A stretch of DNA of 64,000 nt from DRPN01 sp964599235 (GCA_964599235.1 CAZRDX010000054.1:55246-119245); one strand, 5' to 3'. Shown: positions 17,416 to 26,662, counted from the stretch's first letter. Notes: generated by a model from the letters alone, not told the origin. Made by a program: numbers and translations.

Positions 17416-17447
17416 CAAATATACAAAGTATTTTATTAGAATACAAA
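17416..17447 (-). promoter_or_regulatory. promoter of the AbrB-like gene
   Basis: Read on the minus strand, TTTG at 17447-17444 is followed after 20 bp by an exact TAnnTTTG box (TATATTTG) at 17423-17416. Transcription would start near 17409, immediately before the CTACGTAG array. Confidence 0.72.
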
Positions 17448-17537
17448 CTTTATGTTTTGACGCGGAGTTTTCCGCCTTTTGATTTTTGCGTTTCAAAAAT
17501 GTTGATTTATTTTGTCTCAGAAAAAAACCAACCTTTC

Positions 17538-18077
17538 ATGAACCTGCTGGACATCATTTTGGGTGTTTTTCTCTTGTGGGGGCTGGTACGGGGATTCCGC
17601 AAGGGCTTTGTCATCGAGTTGGCCTCCCTGGCAGCGTTGCTACTGGGTTTGTACGGGGCCCTTCGTTTCTCATATTATATGTCCGGCCTTCTGGTACGTC
17701 ATTTCACCCTGGAAGGCCGTACGCTCCACATCGTCTCCTTTTTTCTCACTTTCCTGGTGATCGTGGCGGCCGTACATCTGCTGGCCCGCCTTCTGGACAA
17801 ACTCATCAAGGCTGTGGCACTCGGCTTTTTCAACCGTCTGCTGGGACTTTTGCTGGGGCTTGTCAAGGTGGCTTTCGTGATCAGTATCCTGCTGGTACCC
17901 CTCAATGCGCTCAACCGTACTGCTCATTTCATCCCGGAGGAGACCCTCCGCACCTCGGTGCTTTACGGGCCGGTATCCCGGTTCGCCCCCACCCTTTTCA
18001 AGGCCTTCCGGTTCGACCTCAACCGTCCCCTGACACCGGGCCCGGCACGGCACAAGGACACACCCGAGACCCTTTGA
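17538..18077 (+). CDS. CvpA family membrane protein
   Basis: Small inner-membrane protein of the CvpA (colicin V production) family, whose members affect envelope integrity and stress tolerance; the molecular role is not settled. The 179-residue product begins MNLLDIILGVFLLWGLVRGF, with the conserved R-G-F-R-K-G after the first helix, and has four hydrophobic segments in the first 130 residues (ASLAALLLGLYGAL, IVSFFLTFLVIVAAVHLL, LLLGLVKVAFVISILLV). The tail is proline-rich and polar. The frame runs from 17457, but ATG 17538 gives the family's standard N-terminus. tyrS follows 66 nt downstream under its own -7 box. Confidence 0.88.
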   Translation: MNLLDIILGVFLLWGLVRGFRKGFVIELASLAALLLGLYGALRFSYYMSGLLVRHFTLEGRTLHIVSFFLTFLVIVAAVHLLARLLDKLIKAVALGFFNRLLGLLLGLVKVAFVISILLVPLNALNRTAHFIPEETLRTSVLYGPVSRFAPTLFKAFRFDLNRPLTPGPARHKDTPETL

Positions 18078-18117
18078 TCCTCCGCACCCGGTGATTCGGG
18101 CACATTCCCTTTATTGC

Positions 18118-18125
18118 TATCTTTG
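18118..18125 (+). promoter_or_regulatory. -7 box of tyrS promoter
   Basis: Exact TAnnTTTG match (TATCTTTG) located 18 nt before the tyrS ATG. The -33 position, 20 bp upstream, reads TTC instead of TTG, so the promoter is imperfect. Confidence 0.6.
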
Positions 18126-18143
18126 CGCCAAACCTCAAGAGAG

Positions 18144-19436
18144 ATGAATTTCGTAGAAGAACTGCGCTGGCGCGGCATGATCCACGACATCATGCCCGGT
18201 ACCGAAGAACAACTGGACAAGGAAAGGACCACCGGATACATCGGTTTTGACCCCACGGCCGACTCGCTCCACATCGGCAACCTGGTGGGGATCATGATGC
18301 TGAAGCATTTCCAGCTCAAGGGCCATCGTCCCATTGTGCTGGTGGGAGGAGCTACCGGCATGATCGGCGACCCTTCCGGAAAATCCCAGGAACGTAACCT
18401 CCTCGATGAGGAAACCCTGCGCCACAATCAGGAAGCCATCAAAAAACAACTGATGAGATTCCTGGACTTCGACCCGGAGAAACCCAACGGAGCCATCATG
18501 GTCAACAACTACGACTGGATGAAGGACTACACTTTCCTGGAGTTCATCCGCGACATCGGCAAACACATCACCGTCAACTACATGATGGCCAAAGAGTCGG
18601 TCAAAAAGAGGCTGGACCCCTCCAACAAAAGCGGCATGTCGTTCACGGAATTCTCCTACCAGCTGGTCCAGGGTACCGATTTCCTGCATCTGTACGAGCA
18701 TTACAACTGCAAGCTCCAAATGGGCGGCTCCGACCAGTGGGGCAACATCGTCACGGGCACCGAGCTGATCCGCCGCAAGCTGGGGGGTGAAGCCTATGCC
18801 CTCACCTCACCCCTCATCACCAAGGCCGACGGCGGCAAGTTCGGCAAGACCGAATCGGGCAATGTCTGGCTCGATCCAAAACGTACCTCCCCTTACAAAT
18901 TCTACCAGTACTGGCTCAATGTTTCGGACGAGGATGCAGAGAAGTTCATCCGGATCTTCACCTTGCTTTCGCGTGAGGAGGTCGAAGAGCTGACGCGTGA
19001 ACATCGCGCCGCCCCCCACACCCGTCTGCTGCAGCGAAGGCTGGCCGAGGAGGTGACCACCCTGGTGCACGGCGAGGAAGCCCTTCAGGGTGCCCGGGAA
19101 GCCTCCCGTATCCTCTTCGGGAAAGGCACCACCGAATCACTGAAGAACATGGACGAGACCACCTTCCTCGAGGTCTTCGACGGGGTCCCCGTACATACCG
19201 TCCCTTACGGCCGTCTTGCCGAAGGCATCCCCCTGAGCGAGCTGCTCACCACCACCGGCATCTTCCCGTCGAAAGGGGAACTGCGCCGCCTGGTCCGCGG
19301 CGGCGGGCTCAGCATCAACAAAACCAAGATCAACGATCCGGAAACACCCCTTTCCACCGAACACCTCCTGAACGGCCGGTACATCCTCGTGCAGAAAGGA
19401 AAAAAGAACTATTACTTAATAAAAACGGAAAAATAA
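18144..19436 (+). CDS. tyrS: tyrosine--tRNA ligase
   Basis: Class I aminoacyl-tRNA synthetase that charges tRNA-Tyr in the cytoplasm. The 430-residue protein has the HIGH motif as HIGN (residues 43-46), the KMSKS motif as KFGKT (232-236), the tyrosine pocket region GYIGFDPTADS, and a C-terminal S4 RNA-binding domain (ELRRLVRGGGLSINKTKI). Length and order are normal for the bacterial TyrS type 1. ATG 18144 is chosen over the frame's upstream opening at 18114 because the -7 box lies between them. A Wzz-like gene begins 23 nt after the stop. Confidence 0.97.
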   Translation: MNFVEELRWRGMIHDIMPGTEEQLDKERTTGYIGFDPTADSLHIGNLVGIMMLKHFQLKGHRPIVLVGGATGMIGDPSGKSQERNLLDEETLRHNQEAIKKQLMRFLDFDPEKPNGAIMVNNYDWMKDYTFLEFIRDIGKHITVNYMMAKESVKKRLDPSNKSGMSFTEFSYQLVQGTDFLHLYEHYNCKLQMGGSDQWGNIVTGTELIRRKLGGEAYALTSPLITKADGGKFGKTESGNVWLDPKRTSPYKFYQYWLNVSDEDAEKFIRIFTLLSREEVEELTREHRAAPHTRLLQRRLAEEVTTLVHGEEALQGAREASRILFGKGTTESLKNMDETTFLEVFDGVPVHTVPYGRLAEGIPLSELLTTTGIFPSKGELRRLVRGGGLSINKTKINDPETPLSTEHLLNGRYILVQKGKKNYYLIKTEK

Positions 19437-19459
19437 CGTTTCAACTATAACCCATCCTG

Positions 19460-20494
19460 ATGACCATGAAACAAGAAGGACATCCTTTTGAAAGTTTCGA
19501 TTTCTTTCTGTTCCTCTGGAAGTACCGCAAGCCCGTGATCGCTGTGACGGTGGCCGGCATGGTGCTGTCGGTGGTGATCTCTCTTCTCATCAAACCCCGC
19601 TTCGCTGCGGAGGTGGTGCTCTATCCCACCGCCTCCGCATCGGTATCCAAGACCCTGATCTCTACCCAATGGACGGGCAAAAGCGACATCCTTGCCTTCG
19701 GAGAAGAGGAAGAGACCGAACGCCTGCTGCAGATCCTCCAGTCGGACAAGATACGCAACAAGCTGGTGGAAAAGTTCAACCTGTATGAACATTACCGGAT
19801 CAAGCCTGATGCCAGATACCGTAAGACCCTCCTCAACAACAAGATCAAGAAGAACGTCCGGTTCCGCAAAACCGAATACATGGCCGTGAAGATCCGCGTG
19901 CTGGACACGGATCCGGTCATTGCAGCCGAAATGGCCAATACCATTGCTGCCTTGCTCGATTCGACCATCGCCGGCCTGCAAAGGGAAAAAGCCCGCAAGG
20001 CTTTCCTGCTGGTACAGGATGAGTACCTCACCATGGAAAGGGAAGTGGAACAGATCAAGGACTCCCTGCTTTATCTGGGGCGTCTGGGCATTTACGATCT
20101 TTCGGCCCAGGGGATGGGCATCAGCGAAGCTTACGCCGAGGCGGTGCGACGCAACGATCAGGCCGCCATGCGCAAGCTGGAGAGCCAGATGAAGGTCCTC
20201 GGCATGTACGGAGGGAAATTCCGCACCCTCAAGGAACGGCTCACCTACCTGGTGGAACGGCTCAGCAACCTCCGTGTAAAATATTCCGAGGCCAAGATCG
20301 ACGCAGAACAGGACCTTCCCAACGTCTACATCATCAACACCGCCGAAGTACCCGACAAGAAGGCCGTCCCCAAGCGGTCACTCATCGTCATGGCGGGTAC
20401 GCTCTCCGCCTTCCTCTTCGCCGTCATTGCCCTGATGGTGCTTGAAGCATTCCGGATGAAACTGGGTCCTGGGACCGAGACCAAGAGAAAGTGA
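19460..20494 (+). CDS. Wzz/chain-length determinant-like polysaccharide protein
   Basis: Inner-membrane polysaccharide co-polymerase that would set the chain length of a surface glycan. It has a Wzz topology: a short cytoplasmic start (FFLFLWKYRKPVI), a membrane helix (VAGMVLSVVISLLI), a long periplasmic coiled-coil domain of about 250 residues, then a proline-containing motif before the second helix (VPKRSLIVMAGTLSAFLFAVIALMV) and a short basic tail. There is no kinase domain as in the BY-kinase fusions. Its stop overlaps the GTG start of the Wzy-like gene (GTGA), which supports joint action in polymerisation. A complete glycan cluster is not in this window. Confidence 0.85.
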   Translation: MTMKQEGHPFESFDFFLFLWKYRKPVIAVTVAGMVLSVVISLLIKPRFAAEVVLYPTASASVSKTLISTQWTGKSDILAFGEEEETERLLQILQSDKIRNKLVEKFNLYEHYRIKPDARYRKTLLNNKIKKNVRFRKTEYMAVKIRVLDTDPVIAAEMANTIAALLDSTIAGLQREKARKAFLLVQDEYLTMEREVEQIKDSLLYLGRLGIYDLSAQGMGISEAYAEAVRRNDQAAMRKLESQMKVLGMYGGKFRTLKERLTYLVERLSNLRVKYSEAKIDAEQDLPNVYIINTAEVPDKKAVPKRSLIVMAGTLSAFLFAVIALMVLEAFRMKLGPGTETKRK

Positions 20495-21948
20495 CAACCC
20501 TCACAGCACGTGACAGGAAGCTTTTCTGGTTCGCCTCCGCCCTCTTCCTCATCGTGGAGGCGGGGATCGTTTATGCCGAACTCTATCCGGCCTTTCTTTT
20601 GCCGGTGGCCCTCTTTTTCCTGTTCCTGGCATTCTTCCGGCTGGACCTCTTCTTTTTTTCGATGGTCTTTTTCGTCCCCCTGTCGGTGCCGTTGCAGGAG
20701 TTCATGCCCGACCTTCCTTTCAATCTCTCCATCCCGTCGGAACTGTTCATCCTCTTGATCCTTTTTGTGATGCTTTACCGTTATCTGAGGGTAAGGCCTC
20801 CCGACCGTCGTCTGTTGTTCCATCCCCTGACCTTGGCCATCCTGGCATATCTGGCCTGGATGCTGGTCACGGCAGTCACCTCGACGATGCCGCTGGTATC
20901 GTTCAAGTTCTTTGTGGCCCACCTATGGTTCATCGTCGCAGGATATTTCCTGGCCTGGGAGATCTTCCTCACCGGCCGGAGGAAAATGGTGATCTTTCTT
21001 TGGGCTTACATGACCGGTCTTTTTCTGATCGTTCTCTTCACCGTCTTCAACCAGTCGATGGCCGGGCTGGTGAACCAGAAAGCGGCCCATTCGGCGATGA
21101 AACCATTCTACAACGATCACACCTCTTACGGTGCCATGCTGGCACTTTTCATTCCTGTGGGGGTGGCTTTCCTGTCGCTGAAACGGAAAGAGCGCCTGCT
21201 GCCGGCATGGGGGGTGGTCCTCCTCACGGCCGTTTTTCTTTTTGGCTTCATTTTCAGTTACAGCCGGGCCGCCTGGCTCAGTCTCGTCCTGGCTGCGGGC
21301 GTGGCTCTTCTGGTGCGGCTGAGGATACGTTTTCGTACCATCCTTCTTTTTGCCGTGATCCTGGGAGGGCTGCTCTTTTCTTTCTGGACCACCATCTGGC
21401 TCAAGCTCGAAGAGAACAAGCAGGAGTCGTCCACCAGCTTCGCCCAGCACATCAGTTCGATGACCAATATACGGAGCGATGCTTCGAACCTGGAACGCAT
21501 CAACCGCTGGAAATGTGCCTTGAAGATGTACAGGGAAAGACAGCTCACCGGCTGGGGTCCCGGCACATACATGTTCCGGTATGCTCCTTTCCAGGCCTCA
21601 TACGACCGCACCATCATCAGCACCGATTTCGGTGACATGGGCACGGCTCACAGCGAATATCTGGGGCCTCTTTCCGAGAGCGGCCTGCCGGGACTCCTTA
21701 CCATCACCGCCGTTTTCCTGCTGGCCTTCCTCACCGGCGTGAAGGTGTACCGTCATGCGACCACGGCTTTTGACCGCGCTCTCGCCCTGGCCCTCATCAC
21801 CGGCCTCACCTCCTATTTCATTCACGGGATGATGAACAACTTCCTCGAACGCGACAAGGCTGCGATCCCCTTCTGGGGCTTCCTGGCCATCCTAGTGGTG
21901 ATGGATATCACACGGGAAAATACGGAGAAAAAAGAGCTGCCCGTTTAA
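20491..21948 (+). CDS. O-antigen ligase/polymerase family protein (Wzy_C)
   Basis: Polytopic inner-membrane protein, 485 residues with about 11-12 hydrophobic segments. The large periplasmic loop near residues 330-385 carries the Wzy_C/WaaL-type features: an Arg-rich ERINRWKCALKMYRER stretch, GWGPGTY, and AHSEYLGPLSESGLPG with the conserved His. Such enzymes either polymerise repeat units or ligate glycan to a lipid or protein; sequence alone does not separate these. The GTG start at 20491 overlaps the Wzz-like stop by 4 nt. Its end overlaps the convergent SpoIIE phosphatase by 4 nt. Some Bacteroidota homologues attach glycans to secreted proteins (family knowledge). Confidence 0.87.
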   Translation: MTTLTARDRKLFWFASALFLIVEAGIVYAELYPAFLLPVALFFLFLAFFRLDLFFFSMVFFVPLSVPLQEFMPDLPFNLSIPSELFILLILFVMLYRYLRVRPPDRRLLFHPLTLAILAYLAWMLVTAVTSTMPLVSFKFFVAHLWFIVAGYFLAWEIFLTGRRKMVIFLWAYMTGLFLIVLFTVFNQSMAGLVNQKAAHSAMKPFYNDHTSYGAMLALFIPVGVAFLSLKRKERLLPAWGVVLLTAVFLFGFIFSYSRAAWLSLVLAAGVALLVRLRIRFRTILLFAVILGGLLFSFWTTIWLKLEENKQESSTSFAQHISSMTNIRSDASNLERINRWKCALKMYRERQLTGWGPGTYMFRYAPFQASYDRTIISTDFGDMGTAHSEYLGPLSESGLPGLLTITAVFLLAFLTGVKVYRHATTAFDRALALALITGLTSYFIHGMMNNFLERDKAAIPFWGFLAILVVMDITRENTEKKELPV

Positions 21949-23171
21949 TAGAACTCCACCCCCAGGATCGAGACATCATCGAAACATCGCGGATTATCGG
22001 GCGTGATCTCCTCCTCCCGGATGAGATCGGCAATGTTCTTACGGATATCCTGCTTATTGCGTATGCTGCGTTCGATCGTGCGGGTGCCGATCTCTTTACC
22101 GGATTCATCGGGCAGTTCGGAGAGTCCGTCGGTATAACAGATGATCTTCGCATGCTGATCGATCCGCAGCGATTCCCGGCGCACGGAAGGCATCTCGTCA
22201 AGCATCCCCACCCCCACGGTGGTGCTGTTGAGCTTCAACAGGCGGTCGTCACGCGAGAAATAGACCACAGGCGGATTGTGTGCCGCATTGATGTACTGCA
22301 GCTCACGCGAAACACAGTCGTACTTGGCAATGAAAAGTGTGATGAACTTCTCTCCGTGAGCACTTTCCACCACACGGGTGTTGAGTTTTCTGACCAGATC
22401 CTCCAGCCGGATCTCATCGGTGTAGAGGGCACGCAGATTGGCCTGGAAATTGGCCATCAGCAGTGCGGCCGAGATCCCCTTACCCGAAACATCAGCAATA
22501 CAGAATCCCCAGGAAGTATCACTCAGCCTCAAACAATCATAATAATCCCCTCCAATGGAATAGTGCGGCTGGTAAAAACCCGTGACCGACAGGCACTCGT
22601 TGGAAGGAAGATCCTCGTTGTCCGGGATAAGGAGCGACTGCATCTTGCTGGCCAGTTCCAGCTCTTTCTTGATACGCTCCTGCTCCAGGCTTTCCTGGAA
22701 CAGGCGGATGTTCTCAATGGCCACCAGGACGATGTTCGTCAGTGTCTGGATGAAAGTCAGGTGACGCACCACGGGGCTCATCCCCTCCCCCTCTTCGATG
22801 TCACCGATCAGCACATAAGCCAGCGGCTGGTTGTTGTGATAGACCGGGATAATGATATCGAAATCCCGGGGCTTGTTGGCATCGGTGACCGTCAGGAAGG
22901 TGATCTCCTTGACCGGCAGGAGATCCTTCTCGACATCGATCTTTTGGGTATCCCTGGCATCACATCCGGAATGGAAGATGCAGCGCCATTCGCCATTCTT
23001 TTTGAAGATGGCGATCTTTCCGATGTTGAGGTCGCGCACCAGGATCTTCTCGGTGAGGGCCAGCAGCTCCTCGGGTGAGCTGTTGGCATTGATGGCGCGG
23101 GTCACCTCGAGCAGGGCGTTGAGTTTGAACCTGGAATCCTGGAGACGACGGATGGATGCGTGCTGGGCCAT
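21945..23171 (-). CDS. GAF-domain SpoIIE-family (PP2C) phosphatase
   Basis: Cytoplasmic serine phosphatase of 408 residues. An N-terminal GAF domain (about 20-165) senses an unknown ligand; a coiled coil (QERIKKELELASKMQSLLIP) precedes the PP2C/SpoIIE domain with its metal-binding motifs IGGDYYDC, CIADVSGKG, and the final Asp cluster CFDDVS. These proteins usually dephosphorylate anti-sigma-factor antagonists (RsbU/RsbV logic), but no RsbW or RsbV gene is seen nearby. It lies 8 nt downstream of efp on the same strand and probably shares its transcript. Confidence 0.9.
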   Translation of the reverse strand: MAQHASIRRLQDSRFKLNALLEVTRAINANSSPEELLALTEKILVRDLNIGKIAIFKKNGEWRCIFHSGCDARDTQKIDVEKDLLPVKEITFLTVTDANKPRDFDIIIPVYHNNQPLAYVLIGDIEEGEGMSPVVRHLTFIQTLTNIVLVAIENIRLFQESLEQERIKKELELASKMQSLLIPDNEDLPSNECLSVTGFYQPHYSIGGDYYDCLRLSDTSWGFCIADVSGKGISAALLMANFQANLRALYTDEIRLEDLVRKLNTRVVESAHGEKFITLFIAKYDCVSRELQYINAAHNPPVVYFSRDDRLLKLNSTTVGVGMLDEMPSVRRESLRIDQHAKIICYTDGLSELPDESGKEIGTRTIERSIRNKQDIRKNIADLIREEEITPDNPRCFDDVSILGVEFY

Positions 23172-23179
23172 GTGCTTGA

Positions 23180-23746
23180 TTATTTCGCCCGTTCGCCGTA
23201 AGAGCGGGTGCGGGTATCTACCCGGATCTTGTCTCCCTGGTTGATGAAAAGAGGCACCTGGATCACGGCGCCGGTCTCCAGCTCGGCTGGCTTGGTGGCG
23301 GTCGACGAGGCCGTATCGCCCTTGACCCCGGGCTCGGTATAGGTGACCTCCAGCTCCACGTAAGGAGGCAGTTCCACCGACAGCGGGGTCTCCGTCTCGG
23401 CATGGAAAACGATCTCCACCTCCTGCCCTTCCTTCAGCAGGTCGGCCGAAGGGATCAGCTTCTCATCGATGGGCACCTGCTCGAAAGTCTCCATATGCAT
23501 GAAATGGTAACCCATGTCGTCTTTGTAAAGGAACTGATAAGGCCGGCGCTCCACCCGGGCCACCGTCACCTTGTGACCGGCAGGGAAGGTGTTGTCGATC
23601 ACCTTGCCGGTGGTGAGGCTCTTGAGCTTGGTCCGGACAAAAGCGGGCCCCTTGCCCGGCTTCACATGCTGGAACTGCACGATGGTATACAGATCGTTGT
23701 TGAACTCAATGCACAGACCATTGCGGAAATCTGCGGTAGTAGCCAT
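23180..23746 (-). CDS. efp: elongation factor P
   Basis: EF-P binds between the P and E sites and relieves ribosomes stalled at polyproline stretches. The 188-residue protein has three OB-like domains; the tip of domain I carries KPGKGPAF with the modifiable Lys32, and the C-terminal signature LFINQGDKIRVDTRTRSYGER is split here only by wording. The longer frame to 23800 is discarded: its first codons overlap the promoter, and ATG 23746 begins the standard MATTADFRNG. No EpmA/B or YmfI-type modifier is present in this window. Confidence 0.97.
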   Translation of the reverse strand: MATTADFRNGLCIEFNNDLYTIVQFQHVKPGKGPAFVRTKLKSLTTGKVIDNTFPAGHKVTVARVERRPYQFLYKDDMGYHFMHMETFEQVPIDEKLIPSADLLKEGQEVEIVFHAETETPLSVELPPYVELEVTYTEPGVKGDTASSTATKPAELETGAVIQVPLFINQGDKIRVDTRTRSYGERAK

Positions 23747-23769
23747 GAATCTATTGATTTGGTTCGTTG

Positions 23770-23800
23770 CAAAAATAATCGAATTGGCGGAAATCCCCAA
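23770..23800 (-). promoter_or_regulatory. promoter of efp
   Basis: On the minus strand TTG (complement of 23798-23800) is followed after 20 bp by an exact TAnnTTTG box, TATTTTTG (complement of 23770-23777). It lies 24-54 nt upstream of the efp ATG. It would also drive the SpoIIE phosphatase gene. Confidence 0.8.
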
Positions 23801-23815
23801 TCTGCCTCCTCTGGG

Positions 23816-24628
23816 TCATCTCTCTCGTACCAGTGCTTCAAAGGGGTATTTCAACCCTTCGTAATCCCGCAGGAAAATCTTGAACGACCCCACTTTCAGG
23901 GAGATCACCGCCTTGACAGGAAGGAAATTATCATCGTCGGACAGCCACATGGCCATGTCATCTTCACTGGCAAAGGCCCTGCCTACCTCGGTGACGGGAC
24001 CGAACCGCAGACAGCGGATCTTCTCCTTCCCGACCTTGATGGTCTCACGACCCAGGTAACGCATCTTCAGAGGGAAAAGCTCGTCGGTGAAGTAACTCTG
24101 GATCACCACCACTTCCCGCGGCCGGAAGGGATACCTTGCGTAATGATTGCGGAAAAAATAGAAAGCCGTAAGTATGTCGTAGATGTTCTTGGGCACCACT
24201 ACCTTGCCTTTGTGCTGGCTGTAAACGATGGAAGAGTCGGGACGGGAAGTGTGGTCGAAGGTCACCTCATTGTAGCGGCGGTAGTTGCCCTCATGGATGT
24301 CGCGTATGGCAAAAAGGGGGAAGCCCGTCTCGGGGTCCATGTAACACTCGTACCGGTCACGCACCTTGTAGATGACATCCGCCAGGCCGGTGGTCTGACC
24401 GACAAGACGTATACGCCATGCCTCCCTCCCGCGGAAGGTGTCACGGGTGACGGTCAGAAAAGCATTGCCTGCCGCGACAAAAGCAAAATGGATGTCATAT
24501 TTCAGTTTCTCTCCCGGCTGATATCTCACCGGCCGCTCCGGCTGTGCTTTCAGGGCCAGGCCACCCGCCAGCAACAGCAGCATCCACACGATCCTTCGGC
24601 CACTCTTTTTCATCATTTTCTTTTCCAT
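23816..24628 (-). CDS. DUF3108 domain-containing secreted protein
   Basis: Exported protein of 270 residues. Basic start (KKMMKKSGRR), hydrophobic core (IVWMLLLLAGGLAL) and a cleavage site near KAQ give a signal peptide. The mature chain matches DUF3108: YQPGEKLKYDIHFAF at the start, then TGLADVIYKVRDRYECYMD, and a late MWLSDDDNFLPVKAVI. The family is thought to sit in the periplasm, and its fold resembles LolA/LolB lipoprotein carriers; function is not shown. Its ATG directly follows the tsaB stop with no gap, so it is translated from the same message. A second ATG five codons in is also possible. Confidence 0.85.
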   Translation of the reverse strand: MEKKMMKKSGRRIVWMLLLLAGGLALKAQPERPVRYQPGEKLKYDIHFAFVAAGNAFLTVTRDTFRGREAWRIRLVGQTTGLADVIYKVRDRYECYMDPETGFPLFAIRDIHEGNYRRYNEVTFDHTSRPDSSIVYSQHKGKVVVPKNIYDILTAFYFFRNHYARYPFRPREVVVIQSYFTDELFPLKMRYLGRETIKVGKEKIRCLRFGPVTEVGRAFASEDDMAMWLSDDDNFLPVKAVISLKVGSFKIFLRDYEGLKYPFEALVRER

Positions 24629-25369
24629 TCATTTCCCTCCCTGCAAATTCCGGTCCGTTCTTCCCAACAGATCCCTGGGAACGGTGGCCACAAACTCCTT
24701 GAGATAGAACGGTTCAAAATAAGCTACATCGGCGAACTCCCCTGCTCGGTACCGCTCTTCGGCCAGGGGCACCAGTTTATCGGCCGAGGGGACAACCCCT
24801 TCGAGGAAGAGGTCGGACGGGGTGTTGAGGACCTCCCTGCACTTGTTGCTGCCGGTGCCAAAGAAAAGGACTTTGTGACGGGCACGTTCACCGGCATAGT
24901 AACGCTCGTCGACGATGTGCGGGTGGATCTCCGTCAGACGCCTTCCCTCTCTGTCGTAGAGGGCACTGTACACTTCCATGCGCCGGGCATCGATCATGGG
25001 AGACAGGAGGCCGTCCTCCCCCAGCGATTCGGCCATTGAGGAGGACAGGGTGTCGACCACCGACCGTGCCAGGGCATCGAGGGTGGGGACGGCCACCAGG
25101 GGGATCCCCAGGGCATAGGCCATCCCTTTGGCCGTGGAGACCCCGATACGCAGGCCGGTATAAGACCCCGGTCCTTCGCTCACCGCCACGGCATCCAGGT
25201 CCTTTGCCGTCACGCCCTGCTCACGCAACAGACGTCCGATGAGCAGGGTGAGTACCCGTGAATGATCGCGCTCCCCCTCACCGGCCATCCAAGCCATCAC
25301 CTCCCCTTCACGACCCAAGGCTGCAGAACAGATGTCTGCCGAAGTCTCGATGTTCAGGATCAGGGCCAT
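24629..25369 (-). CDS. tsaB: tRNA threonylcarbamoyladenosine biosynthesis protein TsaB
   Basis: Partner protein in the TsaBDE complex that installs t6A at position 37 of ANN-decoding tRNAs. It has the ASKHA fold: ILNIETSADICSAAL at the start, the conserved EGPGSYTGLRIGVSTAKG segment (residues about 65-82), then ALGIPLVAVPTLDAL. The protein is 246 residues, slightly above the usual 220-230. It lacks the metal-binding histidines of TsaD, as expected for TsaB. The adaptor gene of the efflux pair ends 9 nt upstream and the DUF3108 gene starts right at its stop, so this is one operon. Confidence 0.95.
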   Translation of the reverse strand: MALILNIETSADICSAALGREGEVMAWMAGEGERDHSRVLTLLIGRLLREQGVTAKDLDAVAVSEGPGSYTGLRIGVSTAKGMAYALGIPLVAVPTLDALARSVVDTLSSSMAESLGEDGLLSPMIDARRMEVYSALYDREGRRLTEIHPHIVDERYYAGERARHKVLFFGTGSNKCREVLNTPSDLFLEGVVPSADKLVPLAEERYRAGEFADVAYFEPFYLKEFVATVPRDLLGRTDRNLQGGK

Positions 25370-25378
25370 CGGGGATCG

Positions 25379-26650
25379 CTATTTTTTGCTGCTGAAGAGT
25401 TCACTGCGGGGGACCACCTCCACCTTCACACTGTCCTGCAACTCCCTTGCGATGACACTGTAGGGGGCTACCACTACCTCGTCGTCCGGCGTAAGCCCTT
25501 CTACGATCTCGATGAAATTGTCATCCTGGATGCCAGTCTTCACCTCTCTGCTCCAGGCACGGGCATCCTGCACTACAAAGACCACCTCACGAGGTTCCTC
25601 CTCCCGGGGCAGCACCCCCTCCTCCTGCGACAGGGTGGTGTCCTTGCGGGTGGTAACCGCCTGGATGGGCACCGAAAGGACATGCTCCTTACGTCGGGTG
25701 TGTATCTCGACCGTGGCGGACATACCCGGCCGGAATGGCTCGGGGTTGCGATCGCTCACAAGATGCTGATAGGAATCACGCAGAAGGAGCACCTTCACAT
25801 CAAAGGTGGTCACCTGGTCGACCGTCATTCCCGTCGAGGTGGCCGAGTTGGCGATCTCCGTGACAATACCCCGGAACTTGTCGCCAAGGTAGGCATCCAC
25901 CTCTACGACGGCCGTATCGCCCTTCTTCACACGGATGATATCGTTCTCATTGACCTGTACCAGAGCCTCCATCTCACTGAGGTCGGCGATGCGCAGCAGT
26001 TCCGTCCCCGCCATCATGGAGGTCCCTACCACCCGTTCTCCTTTTTCGACGTTGAGGCGGGTGACGATGCCCGACATGGGCGCGAAGATGTTGGTCTTGA
26101 TGAGGTTCTCCTCCGCCTCTTTGAGGCTGGCTTCGGCGCTGAGGAGGCTGTAGCGGGCCGCGTCGACGTCGGCCTTGGCCGATTTGTACGCAGCTTCGGC
26201 CTTTTCGAAATCAGCCTGCGAGATGGTCTTTTGTTCGAAGAGCTTTTTGTTCCGTTCGTAAGAGAGGCGCATCTGGACGAACTGGGCTTCGGCCTGGGCC
26301 AGACGGGCCTTGGCGGAATGAACGGCGGCCATGGCCCGGTCGCGGGCCGAGATATAAACATCGGGCTTGATCTTCACCAGGAGTTTACCCTGCTCCACAT
26401 ACTCCCCTTCCCGCACGTGCAGTTCCACGATCTCGCCCGAGACGTCGGGAGCCAGCTTCACCTCGGTGGTGGGCTGGATCTTCCCGTTGGCGCTCACCGT
26501 TTCGACGATCGTCCGGTATTTCCCCTTCTCGACGGCCACCTTGTAACTGAGCTCCTTGCCGAACCATCCCTTCTTCTTGCCCACCACAGCCAGCACCAGC
26601 CCGGCCAACACCAGGGCAGCAAGGATCAGGAGGGGTTTGTTGTTTCTCAT
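25379..26650 (-). CDS. efflux periplasmic adaptor (HlyD/MacA family)
   Basis: Membrane-fusion protein that bridges an inner-membrane pump and a TolC channel. The 423 residues start with one membrane anchor (PLLILAALVLAGLVLAVV), then the lipoyl half-motif KLAPDVSGEIVELHVREGEYV, a long alpha-hairpin of about 110 residues (AKARLAQAEAQFVQMRLSYERN and a mirrored helix), the second lipoyl half IFAPMSGIVTRLNVEKGERV, and beta-barrel and membrane-proximal domains. The general layout is that of MacA-like adaptors for ABC exporters. The TolC gene lies 12 nt upstream, but no pump gene is in the cluster. Confidence 0.92.
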   Translation of the reverse strand: MRNNKPLLILAALVLAGLVLAVVGKKKGWFGKELSYKVAVEKGKYRTIVETVSANGKIQPTTEVKLAPDVSGEIVELHVREGEYVEQGKLLVKIKPDVYISARDRAMAAVHSAKARLAQAEAQFVQMRLSYERNKKLFEQKTISQADFEKAEAAYKSAKADVDAARYSLLSAEASLKEAEENLIKTNIFAPMSGIVTRLNVEKGERVVGTSMMAGTELLRIADLSEMEALVQVNENDIIRVKKGDTAVVEVDAYLGDKFRGIVTEIANSATSTGMTVDQVTTFDVKVLLLRDSYQHLVSDRNPEPFRPGMSATVEIHTRRKEHVLSVPIQAVTTRKDTTLSQEEGVLPREEEPREVVFVVQDARAWSREVKTGIQDDNFIEIVEGLTPDDEVVVAPYSVIARELQDSVKVEVVPRSELFSSKK

Positions 26651-26662
26651 GATCGCAACGCT

